49,889 nucleotides of DNA from Bacilli bacterium (GTDB taxonomy: Bacteria > Bacillota_I > Bacilli_A > RF39 > UBA660): positions 1-49,889 of the forward strand of contig JAFXPU010000021.1 of the NCBI GenBank assembly GCA_017527675.1. Reading direction: 5' to 3'. The position numbers were made by a program, and so were the translations under genes. Positions 32,182 through 39,727 of this stretch are shown here, piece after piece (position 1 is the first letter of the stretch; every line of letters begins with the position of its first letter). The notes beneath the pieces were generated by a model. That model had not been told where the DNA came from, ran no database searches, and worked only from the letters and a program-made list of their open reading frames with translations.

Positions 32182-32704
32182 ATATACTGTTGATGATGTT
32201 CCTGTTAAGAATATCATGAATGGTGTTATTGTTCTTGATAATAATCAAAAAGTAACTGGTGTTAAAATAATGCCAAGAAATATCTTTATTCTTGATCAAC
32301 AAACACAAAATGCTATTATAGCTAATTTGAAAACAGTTTATAATATGATTGATTATGAATTTTGGATTATTGTTGCTGATAAACCTGTTGATATTAATTC
32401 TTATTTATCACAACTGCAAGTTTTATATACCAATACCGGTGATCCAGTAAGAAGAAAAATGATTAATGAAGATATTGAAAAAGCTAATATGTTTATGAAT
32501 AATAATGTAGTTGATACAGAATATTTCATTTTATTTAAGGAAAAGGATCAAGAATTAATTAATAAAAGAATTCGTAATTTAATAACTAATTTACAAGCTG
32601 CAGGTTTAACTGCATTTCAAACTTCTAATGACGATTTAAGAATGGTTTTAGATAACTTCTTAAATGGTGGTCAAACAACAGAATTCGGGGTGACTATGGT
32701 ATGA
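32159..32704 (+). CDS. VirB4 N-terminal domain encoded as a separate protein
   Basis: Starting at ATG 32159, within the end of the PrgI-like gene, the product has 181 residues. It opens with the phrase DDVPVKNIMNGVIVLDNNQKVTG and continues INFIL-like NIFILDQQTQNAIIANLKTV, as do the first 180 residues of Gram-positive VirB4/TrsE ATPases. It has no Walker motifs. The ATPase part follows in another frame, overlapping by four bases (ATGA, 32701-32704), so a normal VirB4 appears split into two co-translated chains. A longer frame from 32105 has no ribosome site. Whether this is a lineage-wide split or a frameshift is open. Confidence 0.65.
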   Translation: MAKIAKSKYTVDDVPVKNIMNGVIVLDNNQKVTGVKIMPRNIFILDQQTQNAIIANLKTVYNMIDYEFWIIVADKPVDINSYLSQLQVLYTNTGDPVRRKMINEDIEKANMFMNNNVVDTEYFILFKEKDQELINKRIRNLITNLQAAGLTAFQTSNDDLRMVLDNFLNGGQTTEFGVTMV

Positions 32705-34476
32705 TAGATATTAAAAGTCAAATAGCTCCTAAAGGTTTGGAATTTAGACCTAGTGAAATTATTATTAGCGATAAACATGCCACAATTTTAACAGTTATAG
32801 GTTATCCTAAATACATTTATCCAGGATATCTATCAACATTAACATCTATGGCTGGAATTAAATTAGTTATTAAACATATACCGCTTCCTTTTTCAGTAAT
32901 TCAAAAGATGATTAATAAAGAGTTAGCTGAATTAAAACAACAATATCAAGATGAAAAAGATAAAACAAATCAAGAAGTAATTCGTCAAAATTATGAATCA
33001 TTGGAACAATTTATTACAATGCTTGCTTCAACTCAAGCTAAAATATATGATTTCCAAATGCATATTATGATTACTGCTAATGATGATGAAGAATTAAATA
33101 TGAAGAAGTTACAAGTTAAAAATTTCTTAGATGCAATGGAAATGCGTGCTATTCCGCTTCGTTTTGAACAAGAAAAGGTATTAAAATCTATCGTTCCAAT
33201 TTATGATAAACAAGATATTGAAGATCGTATTGGTACACCAATGCCTGCTCCAACAATGGCAGCTATGTATCCATTTATCTTTGATAGTGTTAAGGATCCA
33301 GGTTTATCTACTTTACTTGGTGTAGATTTCTCTGGTGGTGTTATATTATTTAACCAATTCTTGTATCAAATTAAAAAGGAAAATAACCGTAATAATGCTA
33401 ACATGGTTATCCTTGGTACATCTGGTTCAGGTAAATCTACAGCTGCCAAGTTATTGATAAGAAGTCATATACGTAATAACCATCAAGTTGTTGTAATTGA
33501 CCCTGAAGGTGAATTTGAAGATATGGCTAGATTATATGGTGGAGATTTCATATCACTTGGCTTAGGTGGAGAATATGGTATGATTAACCCACTTGAAGTT
33601 GTTCTTGATTCCGATGAAGAACAATCTAATTATACGGCTTTAACGCAAACAATTATTTCAGTAAAAGCATTCTTAAAATATTACGATCCATCTATTGAAG
33701 AAGATGTAATTAATATGTTTTCTGATGTTTTACAAGAAACTTATATGCGTTTTAATATTAATCAAAATACAGATTTTACCAAATTAACATCTGCTGATTA
33801 TCCAATTTTTAAGGATGTATATGCTACTGTTCTTGGTAGAATAACAGCTATGCCTGAAAAAACAAAGGAAAGAGATACTTTAGAAAAACTAGAACTAAAA
33901 ATTAGACCAATTGTTAAGGAATTAAAATATTATTTTGATGGTCATACAACAATTTCTCCAAAGAGTGGATTTATTGTGTTTAATATTCGTGAATTGATGA
34001 ATTCATCAGCTAATATTAAAAATGCTTTATTCTTTAATATATTAAAATATGCATGGAGTTTAACATTAAATGTTAATGTTAATACTGTTCTTGCTGTTGA
34101 TGAAGCACACGTTTTATTGAGTAATCAAAATGAATTAGGTGCTGAATTCCTAGCTAATATTCAAAGACGTGCACGTAAGTATAATACTGGTACAATTATT
34201 TTAACTCAACAACCTACAGATTTTGCTGCACCAAGTATTATTACACAAGGTAAAGCTATTTTTGATAATGCTTCATATTACCTAGTTATGGGTCTTAAGA
34301 AGCAGGCAACTGAAGATTTAGCTAAATTAATTGATTTAAATGAATCTGAAATGGATAGTATTAAACGTTATTCACAAGGTGAAGCATTGTTTGTATGTGG
34401 TAACCGTCGTATGCGTATTAATGTTATTGTTACAGATGAAGAATTAGAATCATTTGGTTCTGGTGGAGGTTTATAA
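32701..34476 (+). CDS. virB4: VirB4-type T4SS ATPase (main domain)
   Basis: The 591-residue ATPase energises assembly and substrate transfer in type IV secretion. After a region with GYPKYIYPGYLSTLTSM and a helical segment (about 75-110), it shows Walker A GTSGSGKST (residues 239-247), VVVIDPEGEF (264-272), Walker B VLAVDEAHVLL (463-473) and the LTQQPTD box (501-507). This fits VirB4/TrbE/TraC ATPases minus the N-terminal 180 residues, which the preceding overlapping gene supplies. It ends GSGGGL just before an AGGAGG site for the peptidase gene. Confidence 0.92.
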   Translation: MIDIKSQIAPKGLEFRPSEIIISDKHATILTVIGYPKYIYPGYLSTLTSMAGIKLVIKHIPLPFSVIQKMINKELAELKQQYQDEKDKTNQEVIRQNYESLEQFITMLASTQAKIYDFQMHIMITANDDEELNMKKLQVKNFLDAMEMRAIPLRFEQEKVLKSIVPIYDKQDIEDRIGTPMPAPTMAAMYPFIFDSVKDPGLSTLLGVDFSGGVILFNQFLYQIKKENNRNNANMVILGTSGSGKSTAAKLLIRSHIRNNHQVVVIDPEGEFEDMARLYGGDFISLGLGGEYGMINPLEVVLDSDEEQSNYTALTQTIISVKAFLKYYDPSIEEDVINMFSDVLQETYMRFNINQNTDFTKLTSADYPIFKDVYATVLGRITAMPEKTKERDTLEKLELKIRPIVKELKYYFDGHTTISPKSGFIVFNIRELMNSSANIKNALFFNILKYAWSLTLNVNVNTVLAVDEAHVLLSNQNELGAEFLANIQRRARKYNTGTIILTQQPTDFAAPSIITQGKAIFDNASYYLVMGLKKQATEDLAKLIDLNESEMDSIKRYSQGEALFVCGNRRMRINVIVTDEELESFGSGGGL

Positions 34477-34497
34477 AAAAAGTAGGAGGTGATATTA

Positions 34498-36603
34498 GTG
34501 GATGAGAACAAAGATTCTTTTAAGGCTGCAAGAGAGCAGAGAAAAGAAAAGAAAAATGCTGAAGCAGATCGCACGACGCAAGCTTTGGATAATGCCGCTA
34601 ATGTCGCCCAATTTACACCAATAGGTGGTTATGCTAAAGCATATAAGACATTTAGAGCTATTGATGATAGAGTAACTGGTGGTAAATTAAGTCGTACTTT
34701 ATCAAAAACAGCTAATGCTACTGGTCCAGGTGTAAAATCCTTAAGTAAAGTTGGTAGTTCAGGCTTAGCAAATAATGCTGGTAAGGCCTTGGCTGCTAAA
34801 GAAAAATTATCAGGTAAGGGTGGTGGCCCATCTGCGTCTGGTGGTAATACGCCTGCGATGAAGACAACAACTACTTCATCAAACGTAAGTGGTACTCCGT
34901 CGACTATTGGCGGCAGTAAAAATACTGCCAAATCTAATAAAGATAGTAAAAAAATAAATAAAGAACAAAAGAAAAAAAATAATCAATCAAGCATAAGCAA
35001 TCAGTCTAGTGAAAAAGAAGAACAAACAAATCTTCAATCAAGTTCCTGGGCTATTCTTATAGGTGAAATGACTCCAATGAAGATTATAATTCTTTTAATT
35101 GCTGCATTTGTTGCAATTATTGTATTTCTATTTATTGTTTTATTTAGTACTATTGGAAATAAACTAGAATTTTTTAAATCACAAGCATTTTCTGAAATAT
35201 CTTCTAAGGTTAATAATGTTTCTGCTGGTTTTTCAATTGGAAATATTAATATAATTGATAATGCTATGAACTTTAAAGATGCTGATTATGATTTTAAACA
35301 ATTTAATCAAGATTATGAATCTCCAGGTGAGGGACTTGTTTCTGCTAGCCGTGATAATAGTAAAAGAGATACATTATTGGCTTGGGCTAAAAAATTCTTT
35401 CCAGCTGAAATATATTTAAATTATTTTAATATTGGCAATATTTTTAATACCAGCGATAAAAAGTGTTATGGTGATGAATGTAATGATCGTGCTGAGGTGC
35501 TTTTTTATCAAAAAGTTGCGGACATTTCCTTTAGATACCGTAAATTATATAATATTGAATTAGATTGGCCATTAATTATTTCAACTGTATTAATAAAAAG
35601 TACTGATAAAGAAACAACTTTTGCCAATAATTTAAATGACTATACTGTTTTAGAATTAAATAATTTAGAAGAAGATATGTCTCTAGATTGGGAATATGAT
35701 TATAAAGATATTCAAGGTTATGATTACCTATCTAGCGATTCAAGATATGACTTGCAAATTCTAGCAAAAAATATGGTTAAAAAGAAAACCATCCAAACTT
35801 GTGCATCAGCTGATGGTAAAATAACAAAAAAATTAGAATTAGAAGATATTGAGGATTCTTTAATTGAAAAAAGCAAAAAAGAAGTAACTGCACCAAATTA
35901 TAAACCTGATCCAACAAAGGAAGATGAAGTTTATTATCTAGTTTGTGAAAGCGGAGCAAAATACAATGTGAGTAGCACATATTCCTTAGATAAGGAAAAA
36001 TATAAGAATTTCTTAGAGGAATATGTTGAAAAAAGGTATTTTATTGCTGGAACTAGTAATAATGCTTCTGGCAATGGTGGAGGTGTTGTACCAGGATATG
36101 ATCCAGGTGCATCTACATCTATGGGTACAGCTGATTTTGGTTGGCCATTACCAGAAGGTGTTAATTCCATAAGTTCACATTATGGTCCTAGAGGTAAAGG
36201 ATACCATTATGGTGTTGATTTTGGTGTTGCTGTTGGAACACCAGTATATGCAATTGCGGATGGTGTGGTTGAGGGTGCCGCTGCAGGATGTGTTGCTATA
36301 CCAAATGATGCAAGCTGTGGTGGTGGCTATGGAAATAATGTTAGAATAAATCATGGACCAGACTCAAATGGTAATATTGTTTATGCCATTTATGCTCATG
36401 GTTCTCAAGTTCTTGTTTCTAAAGGTCAAACTGTTCATCGTGGACAATTAATTATGTATTCTGGTAATACTGGACATGTACTACCAGTTCCAACTGCTGA
36501 ACATCCAAATTATGGTCAACATTTACATTTTGAAATTAAATTAAATAATGGAACATGTACTAAGTGTGGTGTTAATCCGGCTTCATATATTGGAGTAAGC
36601 TAA
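34498..36603 (+). CDS. Membrane-anchored M23 peptidoglycan hydrolase of the T4SS
   Basis: Start is GTG 34498, eight bases after AGGAGG; the frame's earlier GTG lies inside that ribosome site. The 701 residues comprise a basic Gly/Ser/Thr-rich cytoplasmic region (1-190), one membrane helix (about 193-217), an extracellular helical region possibly lysozyme-like in position (LDWPLIISTVLIKSTDKET, near 350) and a C-terminal M23 LytM domain. The zinc ligands are kept: H-x3-D in YHYGVDFG (570, 574), YAHGS (634) and HLHFE (675, 677). Such enzymes open the wall for secretion channels, like the cell-wall hydrolases of conjugation systems. The long cytoplasmic N-terminus is unusual. Confidence 0.82.
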   Translation: MDENKDSFKAAREQRKEKKNAEADRTTQALDNAANVAQFTPIGGYAKAYKTFRAIDDRVTGGKLSRTLSKTANATGPGVKSLSKVGSSGLANNAGKALAAKEKLSGKGGGPSASGGNTPAMKTTTTSSNVSGTPSTIGGSKNTAKSNKDSKKINKEQKKKNNQSSISNQSSEKEEQTNLQSSSWAILIGEMTPMKIIILLIAAFVAIIVFLFIVLFSTIGNKLEFFKSQAFSEISSKVNNVSAGFSIGNINIIDNAMNFKDADYDFKQFNQDYESPGEGLVSASRDNSKRDTLLAWAKKFFPAEIYLNYFNIGNIFNTSDKKCYGDECNDRAEVLFYQKVADISFRYRKLYNIELDWPLIISTVLIKSTDKETTFANNLNDYTVLELNNLEEDMSLDWEYDYKDIQGYDYLSSDSRYDLQILAKNMVKKKTIQTCASADGKITKKLELEDIEDSLIEKSKKEVTAPNYKPDPTKEDEVYYLVCESGAKYNVSSTYSLDKEKYKNFLEEYVEKRYFIAGTSNNASGNGGGVVPGYDPGASTSMGTADFGWPLPEGVNSISSHYGPRGKGYHYGVDFGVAVGTPVYAIADGVVEGAAAGCVAIPNDASCGGGYGNNVRINHGPDSNGNIVYAIYAHGSQVLVSKGQTVHRGQLIMYSGNTGHVLPVPTAEHPNYGQHLHFEIKLNNGTCTKCGVNPASYIGVS

Positions 36604-36616
36604 AAATGGTGATAAG

Positions 36617-37300
36617 ATGAAAAAAATATTATTATTACTTACAATTATTTTACTTGTTAGTGGTTGTACTACTAAATATGAAATAAGAATAAAAAATGAT
36701 TCAATTGAAGATACACTTACAATTGATAATTTAATATTTGATGGTTATGATCCTAATGCTGATGATAGCGAAGAATACTACGATTCTAATCGTTTTATAT
36801 ATGATGTTATTACATCAGATGTTTTAGCATTGGATGATACATTGGCTGATAAAAAAGTTTACTATAAAAAAGAAATAAATCAAAATGGTAATAGTTATAA
36901 TCTAAAATTTAATTATGAATATAAATTTGAGGATTTTTCCAAGTCATATGTTATTAATTCATGTTTTGAAAATCGTGATATTAAGATTGTTGATGATAAA
37001 GTATATATTCATTTAAGTGGTCATTTTTATTGTTATTATGATGAACCAATAGATATAGTTATTAAATCAGATAAATATGTAAAAAAATCTAATGGTAAAA
37101 AGAGTGGTTCTGGTTATCATTGGGAAATAAATCAAGATAATTATAATGATATTGATATATTAATAGAAACATCAAATATTTCAAAATCACGTCATTTTAT
37201 TTATTATGCTATTGCTATTATTGCTGGGATAGTTTGTTTATTATTTATTATTCATTTTGTAGGAAAATTATTAGGAAAAGATGATGTAAATAGTATTTAG
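36617..37300 (+). CDS. Lipoprotein with C-terminal membrane helix
   Basis: The 227-residue protein has a classic lipoprotein signal (MKKILLLLTIILLVSGCTTK, Cys17), an exposed domain of about 170 residues with two further cysteines (NSCFEN and FYCYYD) and a hydrophobic C-terminal helix (YYAIAIIAGIVCLLFIIHFV). Being anchored at both ends is uncommon. It starts 13 bases after the M23 gene and ends eight before the next, within the T4SS operon. Its domain family is not one I can name. It may be an outer-face scaffold for the channel. Confidence 0.6.
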   Translation: MKKILLLLTIILLVSGCTTKYEIRIKNDSIEDTLTIDNLIFDGYDPNADDSEEYYDSNRFIYDVITSDVLALDDTLADKKVYYKKEINQNGNSYNLKFNYEYKFEDFSKSYVINSCFENRDIKIVDDKVYIHLSGHFYCYYDEPIDIVIKSDKYVKKSNGKKSGSGYHWEINQDNYNDIDILIETSNISKSRHFIYYAIAIIAGIVCLLFIIHFVGKLLGKDDVNSI

Positions 37301-37308
37301 GAGGCATT

Positions 37309-38733
37309 ATGAAAAAAGTATTAAGTTATGTGCTATCAGTTTTAATATTAGCATCTTTATTTAGTATAAATATTAATGTATTTGCTGCTAAGTATGAATA
37401 TGAATTTGTTGATCCAGCTAATGAGAATGAAGTTCATGAAATAATTGATGATATATATAATATAACTGAAGAGTATTATGCTGTTTACCATAAAGATGAT
37501 GATAATGGTTTTATTGGTGCTTATAATAATAAATTTTGGTGGCCAATAGGTAGTGCTGAGACAACTGAAGAAAATGGTGTAATATTTGCTAAGGGCGATC
37601 CTGAAACAACAAATGTTACTTCACCATTTGGGCCAAGGGTTGTAAATGGTGTTGCTGGTAATCATGGTGGCGTAGATATAGCAGGTGGATCTGGTGAAGG
37701 AAATGTAAATATTATTGCAGCAAAAAGCGGTGTGGTAATATATCCAACAAGTGATTCACAAACGCAATATCCACGAGGATATTATTGTAGTTCTGATGGT
37801 GGTGGATATGGTAATTATGTAATGATTCAACATTCAGATGGAACTATAACTGTATATGCTCATATGTACACTAATTCTATAACAGTACGTGCTGGTGATA
37901 CAGTTTCTCAAGGACAAGTAATTGGTAAGTTAGGAAGTACAGGCTGCTCAACTGGTGGACACTTGCATTTTGAAGTAAGAGTTAATCAACAAAGGGTAGA
38001 CCCATTACTATATATTTCAGCTGATGATCCACGTCCATCTGGATCTGGTGGTCAATTTCCAGTTGCAACAACTACATTAAGTAAAGATGAATTTGTTTAT
38101 ATGGCTAGGGATTATTTAGAAAAGACAGGTAAAGGAAGTAGTCTATTCTATAATGAAATTGAAAATGTGTATGAGTGGTCACTAAAATATGGTGTTAACC
38201 CAGAATTAGTTTTAGTTACGGCTTTAACAGAAAATGGTGTTAATGCACGTAATGATAATAACTATTGGGGAATAGGTTTCTATACAGGTAATCAACATGG
38301 TACTTCATATGCTTCTCTTGAAGAAGGTATACATGCATATGCTGATTTATTAGCAAGTTATAGAAACAATCCTAGTTATGCAAATTCGATTAATAGTCGT
38401 GCACAAGAAAGAGAAGCTGCAGGATGTGACCCATTAGGTTATGGTTCTCCTGATACACTAAGTGGAACTCAATCACTTTATTCAAGTTTTGGTTATAGAT
38501 TTAATCCAGGTAACTGGGGTGCTGGTGGTTGTGTTTATTTAAATGGTCATATGTATGAAAGTGATTATTGTTCAAAGGTTCCAACATGTACAGATTATGG
38601 AACAGATGCCAGTGGAAATTTTTGGCATCATTGTTCACCTGAAACAGCATTAACAGTTATAGAACAATGTGATTATACAAAATGGCAAGTTCAAAAGAAA
38701 ACAAGTGTAAGATTTGCAATATTTGGCTTATAG
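37309..38733 (+). CDS. Secreted bifunctional peptidoglycan hydrolase (M23 plus glucosaminidase-like)
   Basis: The 474-residue protein has a signal peptide ending VFA-AK (residue 26). An M23 domain spans about 95-235 with NHGGVDIAGG (H119, D123), VYAHMY (H185) and GGHLHFEV (H218, H220), so it should cut peptide cross-bridges. A second domain (about 263-380) with YEWSLKYGVNPELVLVTALTENG and NNYWGIGFYTG resembles glucosaminidase or lysozyme-like enzymes, with a glutamate in the expected place. A cysteine-rich tail follows (GCVYLNG, YCSKVPTC). Two wall hydrolases in one locus, one anchored and one free, suggest controlled wall passage. Confidence 0.82.
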   Translation: MKKVLSYVLSVLILASLFSININVFAAKYEYEFVDPANENEVHEIIDDIYNITEEYYAVYHKDDDNGFIGAYNNKFWWPIGSAETTEENGVIFAKGDPETTNVTSPFGPRVVNGVAGNHGGVDIAGGSGEGNVNIIAAKSGVVIYPTSDSQTQYPRGYYCSSDGGGYGNYVMIQHSDGTITVYAHMYTNSITVRAGDTVSQGQVIGKLGSTGCSTGGHLHFEVRVNQQRVDPLLYISADDPRPSGSGGQFPVATTTLSKDEFVYMARDYLEKTGKGSSLFYNEIENVYEWSLKYGVNPELVLVTALTENGVNARNDNNYWGIGFYTGNQHGTSYASLEEGIHAYADLLASYRNNPSYANSINSRAQEREAAGCDPLGYGSPDTLSGTQSLYSSFGYRFNPGNWGAGGCVYLNGHMYESDYCSKVPTCTDYGTDASGNFWHHCSPETALTVIEQCDYTKWQVQKKTSVRFAIFGL

Positions 38734-38741
38734 GTGATAAT

Positions 38742-39224
38742 ATGGATAAAATAAATAAAAAAATGCTTATTTTATTTGTTGTTTTAATTTTAATTATTGG
38801 TTTTATTCTTCATTTTAGTAATAGAAAAAGTAAAGAAAAAATACAAATTGTTAATGATAATAGCACATTTTATACAGTTGCATCATGTGCATCAAAATAC
38901 ATTAGTTATTTATCTGCTAATGATACGGATAATTTACTTATTCTATTAGATAATAAATACAAGAAGAATAATAGTATTGATGCTGGTAGCATTTATAATT
39001 ATGTTGGTATTTTATCAGGTAATTATATGTTTAAAGCTAAAAAAATGTATTTTGAGAAAGTTGGTAAAGCAAGATATAAATATTATGTTTATGGTGTTGT
39101 TATTGAAAACACTATGGATGTTTTTGATACAAATGAAAAAGAATATTATCTTATAGTTTATTTAAATGAAAAAGATATGACATTTTCAATTGAGCCATAT
39201 GATGGCGAAATATTTAACAATTAG
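38742..39224 (+). CDS. Single-pass membrane protein in the VirB8 position (copy 1)
   Basis: The start is ATG 38742 (GGTGATAAT upstream); a longer frame would begin inside the previous gene without a ribosome site. The 160-residue product has one helix (about 9-26) and an external domain starting STFYTVASCASKYISYLSAN, with alternating helix and strand segments like the NTF2-like fold of VirB8/TcpC proteins. The next gene encodes a protein of the same plan. VirB8 relatives are assembly hubs on the outer face. This is a shape and context call, not a sequence match. Confidence 0.48.
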   Translation: MDKINKKMLILFVVLILIIGFILHFSNRKSKEKIQIVNDNSTFYTVASCASKYISYLSANDTDNLLILLDNKYKKNNSIDAGSIYNYVGILSGNYMFKAKKMYFEKVGKARYKYYVYGVVIENTMDVFDTNEKEYYLIVYLNEKDMTFSIEPYDGEIFNN

Positions 39225-39232
39225 GTGGTGCT

Positions 39233-39727
39233 ATGAATAAAAGTAATAAAATGATAATAGTTATTATAATTGTTATGTTAGGGTTGGTCTCATATATCAT
39301 ATATAGTAAAAATTCTAAAAGTAAGGGTGCCGAGTATGAAGAACATAAGGAATATGAGGAACCTGAATATGTTGAAAAAAAATATGGTGTTAATCAATAT
39401 AGCAAGATAAGTGTTGATGATAATCAAATGGCTATTGCATATTTTTCTGATTATCAACAATATTTACTTAATAATATTGATAAAGCATATGAATATGTTG
39501 ACCCTGAGTATGCTAATAGAAAATGTAATGATATATCTTCTTTTAAAATAATTGTTGAAAACAAATTTAAATCATCAAGTGTTAAAAATTATAAAAAGGA
39601 AAAACATGGTGATTACTATTATTATATAATTCAAGATACTGAGAATAATATAATAGTGTTTAAAGTAGATGGTGTTATGAATTATACTGTTTATTTAGAT
39701 AATGAGACAGTGGTGATAGATAGATGA
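39233..39727 (+). CDS. Single-pass membrane protein in the VirB8 position (copy 2)
   Basis: The 164-residue protein has an N-terminal helix (7-22), an acidic tether (EYEEHKEYEEPEYVEKKYG) and an external domain with DNQMAIAYFSDYQQYLLNN and DKAYEYVDPEYANRKC. It shares with the preceding protein the helix-tether-domain plan, one conserved cysteine region and a repeated x-Y-L-x-N/D-N pattern. It could be a diverged duplicate. Its TGA stop overlaps the coupling-protein ATG (ATGA, 39724-39727), so the two are translated together. An NTF2-like, VirB8-type role is inferred. Confidence 0.48.
   Translation: MNKSNKMIIVIIIVMLGLVSYIIYSKNSKSKGAEYEEHKEYEEPEYVEKKYGVNQYSKISVDDNQMAIAYFSDYQQYLLNNIDKAYEYVDPEYANRKCNDISSFKIIVENKFKSSSVKNYKKEKHGDYYYYIIQDTENNIIVFKVDGVMNYTVYLDNETVVIDR

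Noticed and set aside
34629-34931. Minus-strand frame opposite the M23 gene
   Set aside because: Low-complexity antisense product with no ribosome site.
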